From the NCBI GenBank assembly GCA_964493635.1, contig CAZBOW010000009.1, positions 1 to 62,605 of the forward strand: DNA of 62,605 nt, given 5' to 3'. Below, one piece after another: positions 20,812-29,887 of this stretch; the stretch's first letter is position 1; the number at the start of each line of letters is the position of its first letter. Source of the DNA: OLB6 sp964493635 (lineage in GTDB: Bacteria; Bacteroidota; Ignavibacteria; Kapaibacteriales; Kapaibacteriaceae). The notes beneath the pieces were generated by a model. The model was not told the DNA's origin, made no database searches, and saw only the letters and a program-made list of their open reading frames with translations. The position numbers and the translations under genes are program-made.

Positions 20812-21885
20812 CTACCAGAGTGAAACCGCGATGACCAGTGGCTGCAGAGCTGCGTTGAAAAGATAGATTGCCCCAACGGTGTAGACAGCCGCAACGACGT
20901 CATCGGCAATAACGGCCCATGGCTCGTGACGCTTGTTAAACGCGTTGGCAGGCCATGGCTTCATGATGTCGAATAATCGAAACAGAAGAAAGGCCGCGGC
21001 CAGCCACCAGACATCGGAACGTGCCAGTGGAGCCACTAGGACAAGGGCCATCCCTGCTGCTTCATCGATAACAACCAGCGAGGGGTCAGCGCCATGCGTG
21101 GGTTGCACGTGAGGAATAGCGCGAAGTCCCAACACAATGGCCATGACGGCTATCAATGCAAAGGTGAGGGCGGCGGCAGTGTCGTTGCTCCATGGAAACA
21201 GGGCACCGATGGCTACAACGGCACTTCCCCACGTTCCTGGTGCGATGGGCAGTCGGCCAACGCCGCCAAGCGATACAATCAACTCGGAGACGGGACGGGA
21301 GGCCGCGTACAGTGCCCGGTAGCGAACCAGGTATTCAACTGCCGTCCAGACCGTCAGGATCGTTAAGGCGAGAAGTGGTCCCAGGGTAAACCACGAGTCC
21401 AGTGCGCTTACGCAGAACGCCTGAATCTCTGGGGGCACTGCAAGTAGTGGCTGCGCCAGAAGAACAAGAACGAGAATGTAGACGATGACGAACATCTGTA
21501 GAAAGGTTTTCACCTTGGCATGCCAGGAGGTTACGAGTTGTACCCCCTTACCCTCGGCAACACTTCGCAACGATGTGATGGCAAAATCGCGACCCACCAT
21601 CAGCAGTACCATCCACAACGGCATGATCCCTTGCAGGTAGAACGTGGCAAATGCCGTGGTCGTTAACACTTTATCTGCCAGCGGATCAAGATAGGTTCCT
21701 TGCTCTGTCACTTGATCCCACGCCCGTGCCGATGCTCCGTCCAGCCAATCGGTGAGTGCCGCAATCACGAACACAGCCACAGCTAACGCAATGCTGGTGG
21801 GAGTATCCATGAGCATGGATACCATGAACACGGGTGCCAGAAAGATGCGTGAAACGGTGAGAATATTCGCGACAGTGAGCGTCAT
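20812..21885 (-). CDS. fused phosphatidylglycerophosphate synthase / phosphatidylglycerophosphatase A
   Basis: One 357-aa open frame joins two consecutive enzymes of phosphatidylglycerol synthesis. Residues about 1-195 are PgsA: the complete CDP-alcohol phosphotransferase signature D46-x2-D49-G50-x2-A53-R54-x8-G63-x3-D67-x3-D71 is present within several membrane helices. Residues about 200-357 are PgpA: GGVGRLPIAPGTWGS, VVIDEAAGMAL and LFRLFDIMKPWPANAF are its conserved blocks. The product of the first domain is the substrate of the second. No frameshift or internal stop is seen. The gene lies 6 bp after tpiA, and hup follows 117 bp downstream. Confidence 0.93.
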   Translation of the reverse strand: MTLTVANILTVSRIFLAPVFMVSMLMDTPTSIALAVAVFVIAALTDWLDGASARAWDQVTEQGTYLDPLADKVLTTTAFATFYLQGIMPLWMVLLMVGRDFAITSLRSVAEGKGVQLVTSWHAKVKTFLQMFVIVYILVLVLLAQPLLAVPPEIQAFCVSALDSWFTLGPLLALTILTVWTAVEYLVRYRALYAASRPVSELIVSLGGVGRLPIAPGTWGSAVVAIGALFPWSNDTAAALTFALIAVMAIVLGLRAIPHVQPTHGADPSLVVIDEAAGMALVLVAPLARSDVWWLAAAFLLFRLFDIMKPWPANAFNKRHEPWAVIADDVVAAVYTVGAIYLFNAALQPLVIAVSLW

Positions 21886-21891
21886 GGCTGT

Positions 21892-22683
21892 TCAGCCCCC
21901 TAACGAACATTGATCACGAAGTGCGCTCTGAGCCTGCTCGACGATCCGCTGAAAGCGTGCAACCTGAATGGACGCACCGCCAATGAGGGCTCCGTTCACA
22001 TCCTGCAGTGACAGGATGTCGGCGGCATTGTCGTCGGTAACACTACCTCCGTACAGAATTGGAAGATCGATCCCGTGGTAGGTCCGACAGCGTTGGCGTA
22101 TCGCCTCGTGCACGGCCTGAATCTCATCCAGTGTTGGTGTCACGCCGGTACCGATTGCCCAGCGAGGCTCGTACGCCCAGAAGGCACCCCGTACCGAATC
22201 GACACCTGCGTGTTCAACGATGGTGTCAATCTGCGAGGAGATCACATCAATGGTCAAACCGGCAGCATACTCATCGGCCGTCTCACCAATGCAGATGATG
22301 GGTTGTAAACCGGCGTGTGCTGCTGCCCGAGCTCGGGCGCCGACACGTTGGTCGGTATCGGCGTGATCGCGTCGCTGTTCAGAATGTCCGAGTATGACGC
22401 CGCTACACCCGACGGTTTGCAGCATCGAGGCACTGATCTCCCCGGTGTAGGCTCCGTTCTGTTCCCAGTGACAGTTCTGCCCAAACACCTTGATGCCAGA
22501 TCCACGCAACCGCTGAGCCACAACCGGGAGGCTGAGGTACGGAGGACAGGCAATCAGCTCTCCACCACTCTGCAGAAATGCCACGATCGCGTCGGATGCC
22601 GCTAGCGTAAGTGCAAGCTCTCCGGCGACATCTGGCCCTACGTTCATTTTCCAGTTACCAGCAATGATCATCCGCTGCGGCAT
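21892..22683 (-). CDS. tpiA: triose-phosphate isomerase
   Basis: Glycolytic enzyme interconverting dihydroxyacetone phosphate and glyceraldehyde 3-phosphate. Catalytic residues are seen in GNWKMN (Asn, Lys), LGHSEQRR (His) and AYEPRWAIGTG (Glu). The usual Val after YEP is Arg here, next to the catalytic Glu loop; this is unusual but leaves the Glu intact. At 263 aa it is slightly longer than average. It lies between lptC (9-bp spacing) and the pgsA::pgpA fusion (6-bp spacing), probably in one transcript. Confidence 0.94.
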   Translation of the reverse strand: MPQRMIIAGNWKMNVGPDVAGELALTLAASDAIVAFLQSGGELIACPPYLSLPVVAQRLRGSGIKVFGQNCHWEQNGAYTGEISASMLQTVGCSGVILGHSEQRRDHADTDQRVGARARAAAHAGLQPIICIGETADEYAAGLTIDVISSQIDTIVEHAGVDSVRGAFWAYEPRWAIGTGVTPTLDEIQAVHEAIRQRCRTYHGIDLPILYGGSVTDDNAADILSLQDVNGALIGGASIQVARFQRIVEQAQSALRDQCSLGG

Positions 22684-22692
22684 GAGATTCCC

Positions 22693-23247
22693 CTACTGAC
22701 GTATTCCCCGGACGTGATAAATGCGATAGTCGCTTAAGTACTGATCGGAACGAAACCCAACGCCGTGAATCTGCTCGCGCGGAGTTGTGATCTCCACGGT
22801 AGATTCGGACTGTAACTGCTGCTGGGCATGATTCCACAGCACACGAGGAGTGCGTAGCGTGGTGGCTGTAGAATCAGAAACGAAGATGACGTTGCCGGTT
22901 GCCACCATGTCCTGTGTCGCGTCGTTCACCTCGGCATTGTCGGCATCAAGCACAGCCGTTTGTGCGCCAGTTGCCACGTTGTAGAGGACCACATGGACCC
23001 CATCGGTGAGGAGCGTCATATGTCGGTCCTCGTCGATGGTTGCACGACCGGCTGTAATGACGGCCTGTATTGCTGATGAATCATAGAGGACGATGCGAAC
23101 ACGATAGGACGCATGGAGCGGAGCCTGTCGGTAGGGATCATCGTGAAGGGGGCTTGCGGCAGGGGTGCCGTTGCACGATATCAAAAGCATCGCAGCCTGT
23201 ACGACACTCAGCCAACGAGCCATCACGGCGACCGCCGGACGAATCAC
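22693..23247 (-). CDS. lptC: LptC-like LPS export protein, probable lipoprotein
   Basis: A 184-aa protein with an N-terminal signal ending in the lipobox LLISC (about residue 25), then a beta-jellyroll-like region. Segments such as LHASYRVRIVLYDSSAIQ, ATGNVIFVSDSTATTLRTPRVLWNHAQQQLQS and the ending GVGFRSDQYLSDYRIYHVRG are typical of the LptC/YrbK family, which passes lipopolysaccharide from LptBFG to LptA. It overlaps kdsA by 4 bp, linking Kdo synthesis to LPS transport. Translation may begin at ATG 23247 or eight codons later. Confidence 0.85.
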   Translation of the reverse strand: MIRPAVAVMARWLSVVQAAMLLISCNGTPAASPLHDDPYRQAPLHASYRVRIVLYDSSAIQAVITAGRATIDEDRHMTLLTDGVHVVLYNVATGAQTAVLDADNAEVNDATQDMVATGNVIFVSDSTATTLRTPRVLWNHAQQQLQSESTVEITTPREQIHGVGFRSDQYLSDYRIYHVRGIRQ

Positions 23248-24029
23248 CGCTGCAGCTCCCAGTGACGCAGTACACGGTCGATCACCACGGCGAGATGGTC
23301 TAGCGGCAGCTGCGTCGCTGCATCGCTCTTTGCTGACGGTGGGTCCGGGTGCGTCTCTACAAATAGGCCGTCAATTCCAACTGCGGCAGCTGCCCGTGCC
23401 AGGGCGGGAATAAACTGCGGAGCGCCTCCGGAAGTCGAGCCCAGTGATGGTCGCTGAACGGAGTGTGTGGCATCAAAAATCACTGGGAAGCCCGATTCTC
23501 GCATCGTCACCAGACCGCGAAAGTCCACAACCAAATCATGGTAGCCAAACGACGTTCCTCGTTCGGTGAGCCAGACGGCAGGGTTGCCTGCCGAGGTCAC
23601 TTTTTCAGCGGCCTTGACCACATCCTCTGGAGCCATGAACTGTGCCTTTTTGATGTTGATGACCCGGCCGGTGTTGGCGGCTGCCACAAGGAGTGAAGTC
23701 TGGCGGCTGAGAAAAGCCGGAATCTGGAGTACGTCGGCAACAGCGGCCGCCTGAGCAGCCTCGGCCTCAGTGTGAATATCCGTAAGAATTGGTAGCGCAA
23801 AGGTTTGGCGTACGTCGTCGAGGATACGGAGTGCCTCGTCATCGCCGATGCCCGTGAACGACCCCGCACTGGTGCGATTGGCCTTGCGGTAGGAAGCCTT
23901 GAACACCAGCTGAACGGGACGCTGTGCAGCGTACTTCTGGAGATCTTCAGCCACGCGGAAACAGAGCTCCCGACCCTCGACAACACAAGGGCCCGCAATC
24001 AGGAGCAAACGTTCGGAATCTAGATGCAT
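23244..24029 (-). CDS. kdsA: 3-deoxy-8-phosphooctulonate synthase
   Basis: Condenses phosphoenolpyruvate with arabinose 5-phosphate to make Kdo-8-phosphate for the LPS core. Family segments: LLLIAGPCVVEGREL, FKASYRKANRTSAGSFTG, TDIHTEAEA and FDATHSVQRPS. I chose ATG 24029 (MHLDSERLLL, 261 aa); the frame is open 14 codons further with other possible starts. It is divergent from ftsK across about 100 bp. Its presence implies a Kdo-containing outer membrane. Confidence 0.95.
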   Translation of the reverse strand: MHLDSERLLLIAGPCVVEGRELCFRVAEDLQKYAAQRPVQLVFKASYRKANRTSAGSFTGIGDDEALRILDDVRQTFALPILTDIHTEAEAAQAAAVADVLQIPAFLSRQTSLLVAAANTGRVINIKKAQFMAPEDVVKAAEKVTSAGNPAVWLTERGTSFGYHDLVVDFRGLVTMRESGFPVIFDATHSVQRPSLGSTSGGAPQFIPALARAAAAVGIDGLFVETHPDPPSAKSDAATQLPLDHLAVVIDRVLRHWELQR

Positions 24030-24128
24030 CACGCCGCAAATATCCATAATTTTCGGCTGCAGCACCTTCACGCACCGCTACACTGATGCCGTCACGGAAT
24101 CGTGTGGCTGTGCAGACCCAGAGGACGT

Positions 24129-26906
24129 ATGGCCAAACGCATGAACGAGATTACTCCTCCGCGGAGAAACACGCGGAACCGACCACCCGTGACCGACGAT
24201 GTGGATTCAGTCGACGAGCCCACGGTACTTCAGGAGCGCACTGACATCGATCGATCACGCAGAATTCGTACCGGTGCGATACTCTTAGGAGTGTTTGCCG
24301 GTTTGTTGTTGATTGCTCTGCTGACCTACACAGAACGGGATGAAGCCAATGCCCAACTCTCGATGGGCGAAATCATTGGGATTCTTCGTGGGGATCCTGA
24401 GGTTCGCGCGAAGGCCGAGACTACCCACAACGGTCTGAGCTTGCTGGGTGCGGTGATGGCGCACTGGCTGTATGTATCCGGCATTGGGATATGGTCGAAC
24501 GTGCTGCCCGTGATGATGATGTTCTGGGCCAGAGATCTCTATCGCTTCCAGCGCATTACTCCCCGTGTACGCCGGTTTTCGCTGACCTCCCTTGCTGTTG
24601 CGGTACTATTGGCATGTTTCGGAGCAACCCTTGCATTGATTGGTGAGACATCATCATGGTTCCCAACGGTTGATCGTGTGTGGAGCGGTGCCATTGGCCA
24701 GTTCCTGGCCGGTACGCTCGCTCAGTTGATCGGGACACTTGGGACGGTAGCGGTCGTAATTGTTGCGGCTGGGTTTGTGGCGGTGATGGGGTACGATCTT
24801 GATCCGGCTCGGATCTCGAGCTGGCTGGAGAATGTGCTTGCCAAGGTGTCACAGAGGGTGTCACAGATCTCGAAATCCTCAACGACGTCGGCAATGAACT
24901 CCGTTTCACCACTGGCGGGCTCTGCAGTGACATCGGCAGCACGACGTCGATCCGAACCTGTGCGACCCACCGGCACTACGGCGGCTGATGTGGACGATAC
25001 GAATCTTGATGTCGGCAACGATGATGGCAACGATGATGCGGTAGCTGAGACGCTCCCCGTGGAACAGACCCTCTCCTCGACGGTTCGCATCGTTCGCTCT
25101 GCGCCAGCACGTCCAGTACGCCCTTCTGCCGCAGCCGAGACACCGGAAACAACCGCGCCTCCTGATGCAGGCCCTGTCTCGGAAACGCGATCAATTCAAG
25201 AACGTTTGCAGGCGCTCCATCCTAAGAAGACGATCATCGTAGGGACAGATCGTGGTCCGTCGGAGCCAGGTGATGAACCGGAGCTGCCATTGTTTCTGCG
25301 GGATGATGAAGAAGCCGAGGACGTTCCCCTTCCAAGCGGTGTACCTCAGCGTCCGCTGGTGATCAATGTGGAGGAACAGCACGACGATGCTGAAGTGGAG
25401 ATGCCACTACGTTCCACGACACTGTATGATGAGGAGATTGCTTACAAGCCCCCTTCCCCCTCATTCTTGGTCGATGAGAAGGACGAAACAATGGTCGACG
25501 ATGCAGAACTTGAGCGCAATGCTCAGATTCTGCAGGAAAAGCTTGAGACGTTCCGCATCAAGATTGAGAACGTGACCGTTCAGCCAGGTCCGGTTGTGAC
25601 GCAGTACGAGTTCGTACCAGCTTCGGGGGTGAAGGTATCCCAGATTGAGTCACTTGCCGACGACATCGCCCTAGCGCTGAAAGCCCCAGCCGTGAGGATC
25701 ATTGCACCAATCCCTGGTAAGGGAACCGTTGGGATCGAGATCCCGAACACCAAGGCGTCCATTGTCCGCTTCGGATCGATCATCAAGAGTCCGAAGTACC
25801 ACAATCCGGATATCAAGCTTCCTATTGCCATGGGCAAGACGGTCGTCGGCGAGGTGTACTGCGCAGACTTGGCGAAGATGCCGCACCTGCTGATCGCCGG
25901 AGCTACGGGCAAAGGAAAATCTGTCGGCATTAACTCCATCATTGCGTCGCTGCTCTACCGCATGCATCCGCGCGATGTAAAGTTTGTGATTGTCGACCCG
26001 AAGCGGGTAGAGATGACGTTATACAAGTCTCTGAAAAATCACTTCCTTGCCATCAGTCCAGATATCGACGAGACCATCGTCACGGAACCGCACAATGCTG
26101 TGGTCGTGCTCAAGGCGGTTGTCGAGGAGATGAGTTTGCGATACAATGTCCTGGCAGCAGCTGGACAGCGAAACATCGCGGACTATAACCGAAAGGTGAA
26201 GGAAGGCAAGATCACCGATAAAGGTGGGATGACGCATAAACCCATGCCGTACATCGTGGTGATCATCGACGAGCTTGCCGACCTGATGATGACCGCTTCC
26301 AAGGAAGTGGAGGAACCGATTGTTCGCATCGCACAGTTGGCTCGTGCCGTTGGTATCCATTGCATCGTGGCTACGCAGCGTCCGTCGGTTGATGTTGTGA
26401 CAGGCTTGATCAAGGCGAACTTCCCTGCCCGGATTGCCTACCAGGTATCATCGCGCATTGATTCTCGCACGATCATCGATGGCAGTGGTGCCGAACACCT
26501 CATCGGGAACGGAGACATGCTCTTCGTCCCGGGTAATACACCGAAACCGATTCGGATGCAGAATGCCTTTATCTCTACCGAAGAGGTCGAGGCCATCTGT
26601 GAGCACATTGGAAAGCAAAAGGGATACTCACAGCCATACATCTTGCCGTCGATCAATAAGCGCGGAAATGCCCGCGGTAGTGCCGACGCTGATCGGGACG
26701 CCTTGTTCGAAGATGCCGCACGGATCTTTGTCCAGCTTCAACAGGCCAGTGTAAGCACCTTGCAGCGACGACTAAAGGTGGGATATGCGCGGGCCGCTCG
26801 GATCGTTGATGAGCTGGAAGCCGCAGGAATTGTTGGACCACCTGATGGTGCGAAAGGACGTGCGGTGATGCTGCAGTCGGAATCTGAATTGGAGGCCTTC
26901 CTGTGA
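24129..26906 (+). CDS. ftsK: DNA translocase FtsK/SpoIIIE
   Basis: Septal ATP-driven pump that clears and orients chromosome ends at division. Of about 925 aa, the N-terminus has four membrane helices (about 45-205), followed by an acidic, low-complexity linker (about 240-440). The motor domain has Walker A GATGKGKSVG (the second Gly-Ser of the usual GSGKS is Lys), Walker B VVIIDELADLMM and the sensor segment RIAYQVSSRIDSRTI. The winged-helix gamma domain that reads KOPS is at the C-terminus. GAGG lies 5 bases before ATG 24129, deciding the start. It overlaps uvrA by 4 bp. Confidence 0.96.
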   Translation: MAKRMNEITPPRRNTRNRPPVTDDVDSVDEPTVLQERTDIDRSRRIRTGAILLGVFAGLLLIALLTYTERDEANAQLSMGEIIGILRGDPEVRAKAETTHNGLSLLGAVMAHWLYVSGIGIWSNVLPVMMMFWARDLYRFQRITPRVRRFSLTSLAVAVLLACFGATLALIGETSSWFPTVDRVWSGAIGQFLAGTLAQLIGTLGTVAVVIVAAGFVAVMGYDLDPARISSWLENVLAKVSQRVSQISKSSTTSAMNSVSPLAGSAVTSAARRRSEPVRPTGTTAADVDDTNLDVGNDDGNDDAVAETLPVEQTLSSTVRIVRSAPARPVRPSAAAETPETTAPPDAGPVSETRSIQERLQALHPKKTIIVGTDRGPSEPGDEPELPLFLRDDEEAEDVPLPSGVPQRPLVINVEEQHDDAEVEMPLRSTTLYDEEIAYKPPSPSFLVDEKDETMVDDAELERNAQILQEKLETFRIKIENVTVQPGPVVTQYEFVPASGVKVSQIESLADDIALALKAPAVRIIAPIPGKGTVGIEIPNTKASIVRFGSIIKSPKYHNPDIKLPIAMGKTVVGEVYCADLAKMPHLLIAGATGKGKSVGINSIIASLLYRMHPRDVKFVIVDPKRVEMTLYKSLKNHFLAISPDIDETIVTEPHNAVVVLKAVVEEMSLRYNVLAAAGQRNIADYNRKVKEGKITDKGGMTHKPMPYIVVIIDELADLMMTASKEVEEPIVRIAQLARAVGIHCIVATQRPSVDVVTGLIKANFPARIAYQVSSRIDSRTIIDGSGAEHLIGNGDMLFVPGNTPKPIRMQNAFISTEEVEAICEHIGKQKGYSQPYILPSINKRGNARGSADADRDALFEDAARIFVQLQQASVSTLQRRLKVGYARAARIVDELEAAGIVGPPDGAKGRAVMLQSESELEAFL

Positions 26907-29800
26907 GCATCGGTCAGGATCTTCAAGCCATCACCGTGCGAGGGGCGCGTGAGCATAACCTCAAGAACGTCAGCATAACCATACCGCGCGATCAGTTAGT
27001 GGTGGTAACCGGATTGAGTGGTTCTGGGAAATCGTCTCTTGCCTTTGATACGGTATATGCCGAGGGCCAACGCCGGTATGTCGAGTGTATGTCGACGTAT
27101 GCGCGTCAGTTCCTTGGCATGATGAAGAAACCCGACGTGGATGTTATCGAGGGGCTTTCTCCGGCGATTTCGATTGAACAGAAAACGGTAGGAAGTAATC
27201 CGCGGTCGACGGTTGGTACCATCACCGAGATCTATGACTATTTGCGATTGCTCTATGCCCGTGTGGGTACACAGTTCTGTGTGGAGTGTGCCATCCCCGT
27301 TCGTCAGCAGACGTTGGACCAAATCGTTGATGCCATCATGGAGCTTGGCCTCGGTACCCGTATTCAAGTTCTTTCTCCCCTGGTGGCAGCGCGCAAGGGA
27401 CATTACCGTGAACTGTTCGATCAGTATCGCAGGCAGGGATATACCCGAGTACGCGTCGACGGTGTGGTACAAGACATTGTTGAAGGCATGCAGCTACCCC
27501 GCTACAAGGTCCACACCATCGACCTTGTTGTCGACCGACTCAGCATCTCAGCGGAGAGTCAGCAACGGCTCAGAACATCGGTTGAAGCCGCTTTGCATCT
27601 TGGTGAAGGCGGTGTCATTGTTCTGGTAGAACAGGATTCTGACGAATGGTCCGACGTCTACTTTAGCACGTCCTACGCCTGTCCCAGCTGCGGAACGTCG
27701 TATGAAACTCCATCGCCGATGATGTTTTCCTTCAACTCTCCGGTTGGTGCATGTCCGGAATGTGATGGTTTGGGCGAGCGGCAGGAGTTTGATCTTCAGT
27801 TGGTAATCCCGGACCCGCAGCGGTCCATCATTGACGGTGGCATCGCACTGCTCGGCAAAAAGCGCGAGACCTGGCTATGGCGACAGGTACTGGCCTTTTG
27901 CAGTGCTGAAGGGATCGATCTGCACACTCCGATCAATGCCTTATCCGATGAGCAGCGATCGGCTCTTCTGGACGGGACGAGCTCTGGCGCGAAGAAGACG
28001 GTTCGCGTCCAGTACGGAGACATTCACACCAAGCACGACTTTCTCGGCATCCTCCCTACGATGCGACATCAACTGGAGCATGCATCAACGGCTGCCCAAC
28101 GAAAGGCTATTGAGAAGTTCCTCGCCACAAAACCTTGCCGAGCCTGCAATGGAACACGACTCAAAGAGTCGCACCGTGCCATTCACATCGCTGGACAAGG
28201 CATCGATCACGTTGTAGCGTTGGACATCGACACATGCCTGGAGTGGATTTCTACGATCCTCGAACAGCTCGATGCACGCCAGCAGCGAATTGCTGATGCT
28301 GTGGTCAAGGAGATCGCTACGCGACTAACCTTCCTGCGGGAGATCGGGCTTGGATACGTAACGCTGGACCGCGCATCTCGGACGCTTTCTGGTGGTGAGT
28401 CACAGAGGATTCGTCTTGCTTCACAGATTGGATCTCAGTTGGTGGGTGTCACCTACGTTCTAGACGAGCCGAGTATTGGATTGCATCAGCATGATAATCA
28501 ACGGTTGATTGCCTCGCTGCAGCGACTGCGCGATCTTGGTAACTCCGTGATCGTTGTTGAACACGATCGGGATATGATTGAATCGTGCGATCATGTTGTT
28601 GATGTGGGTCCTGGCGCCGGTGTTCACGGTGGTACCATCGTGGCACAGTTTGATGTTCGCGAACAGGACGTGCTGTCCACGCGTGCTCTCGAACTCGAAC
28701 AGATCTACCCCGACTCAATGACGTTGCAATACTTAAGTGGTCGGCGTGACGTCGTGGTCCCCGAGGTCCGACGACCGGGCTCAGGTTCGGCACTGGAGCT
28801 ATTCGGAGCGCGTGGTCACAACCTCCAGCATGTGGATCTCCGCATCCCGCTGGGTACGTTCACCGTGATAACTGGCATGAGTGGATCCGGGAAGAGTTCT
28901 CTGATCACCGATACGCTCTTCCCTATTCTTGCCCGTCAGTTTAGTGTGAGCGAAGCCGTGCCTCTGCCATACGACCGTATTGAGGGAATCGGTCACATCG
29001 ACAAGGTGATCGATATCGACCAGTCGCCTATTGGTCGAACTCCCCGATCGAATCCGGCCACGTATACGGGGTTGTTTACGCTGATTCGTGACTTCTACAC
29101 TATGCTGCCGGAAGCAAAGATTCGCGGCTATAGTGCTGGTCGATTCTCGTTCAATGTTGAAGGGGGCCGATGCGAGGAGTGCCAGGGAGCCGGAATACGA
29201 AAGATTGAAATGAGCTTCCTGCCAGATGTGTTTGTTGCCTGCGACTCCTGCAACGGTAAACGATACAACATGGAGACGCTAGCGGTGCGATTCAAGGGAT
29301 ACTCCATTGCCGACGTTCTCGACCTGACGGTTGAGGAAGCACTGTCGGTGTTCGCAGACATTCCCAAGATTCGTAAGAAACTGCAGGCCCTCTACGATGT
29401 AGGCCTTACCTATATCCATCTTGGACAGCAGGCTCCGACCCTCTCCGGCGGTGAGGCACAACGGGTGAAATTGGCCACCGAACTGTCTCGGACAAGTACC
29501 GGCAAAACGCTCTACGTCCTGGATGAACCAACGACAGGTTTACACTTTGAGGACATCCGCGTGTTACTGGAACTGCTAGACCGACTCGTCGATCGAGGAA
29601 ACACTGTGGTGGTGATTGAGCACAATATGGATGTGATTGTCCATGCCGACCATGTTATCGACCTTGGGCCCGGTGGTGGTCAACATGGCGGCACCATTGT
29701 AGCTGCGGGAACTCCTGAGGAGGTCGCAACGGTTCCAGATTCTCTCACGGGGCGATACATCGAGAACGAACTTTCTGCGAAGCGTCGCCACCGTTCGTGA
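26903..29800 (+). CDS. uvrA: excinuclease ABC subunit A
   Basis: DNA-damage sensor of nucleotide excision repair. The 965-aa protein has two ABC ATPase modules (Walker A GLSGSGKSSLAFD near the N-terminus and GMSGSGKSSLITD around 655; signatures LSGGESQRI and LSGGEAQRV) and Cys-rich zinc modules (CPSCGTSY, CPECDGLG, CRACNGTRL, CEECQGAG, CDSCNGKRYN). It starts with GTG in a GTGA overlap with the ftsK stop, so translation is coupled. Confidence 0.97.
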   Translation: MSIGQDLQAITVRGAREHNLKNVSITIPRDQLVVVTGLSGSGKSSLAFDTVYAEGQRRYVECMSTYARQFLGMMKKPDVDVIEGLSPAISIEQKTVGSNPRSTVGTITEIYDYLRLLYARVGTQFCVECAIPVRQQTLDQIVDAIMELGLGTRIQVLSPLVAARKGHYRELFDQYRRQGYTRVRVDGVVQDIVEGMQLPRYKVHTIDLVVDRLSISAESQQRLRTSVEAALHLGEGGVIVLVEQDSDEWSDVYFSTSYACPSCGTSYETPSPMMFSFNSPVGACPECDGLGERQEFDLQLVIPDPQRSIIDGGIALLGKKRETWLWRQVLAFCSAEGIDLHTPINALSDEQRSALLDGTSSGAKKTVRVQYGDIHTKHDFLGILPTMRHQLEHASTAAQRKAIEKFLATKPCRACNGTRLKESHRAIHIAGQGIDHVVALDIDTCLEWISTILEQLDARQQRIADAVVKEIATRLTFLREIGLGYVTLDRASRTLSGGESQRIRLASQIGSQLVGVTYVLDEPSIGLHQHDNQRLIASLQRLRDLGNSVIVVEHDRDMIESCDHVVDVGPGAGVHGGTIVAQFDVREQDVLSTRALELEQIYPDSMTLQYLSGRRDVVVPEVRRPGSGSALELFGARGHNLQHVDLRIPLGTFTVITGMSGSGKSSLITDTLFPILARQFSVSEAVPLPYDRIEGIGHIDKVIDIDQSPIGRTPRSNPATYTGLFTLIRDFYTMLPEAKIRGYSAGRFSFNVEGGRCEECQGAGIRKIEMSFLPDVFVACDSCNGKRYNMETLAVRFKGYSIADVLDLTVEEALSVFADIPKIRKKLQALYDVGLTYIHLGQQAPTLSGGEAQRVKLATELSRTSTGKTLYVLDEPTTGLHFEDIRVLLELLDRLVDRGNTVVVIEHNMDVIVHADHVIDLGPGGGQHGGTIVAAGTPEEVATVPDSLTGRYIENELSAKRRHRS

Positions 29801-29887
29801 CAGACGCACAATATTGAACACTGATCCATCGTTACCCATGGCTTTGCTGAATCGAATACAAAGAACGCAGCATCCACCATCCTACCT

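Noticed and set aside
21892..22683. TpiA inactive because of Arg after YEP
   Set aside because: The catalytic Lys, His and Glu are all present; the change is noted but does not remove a catalytic residue.
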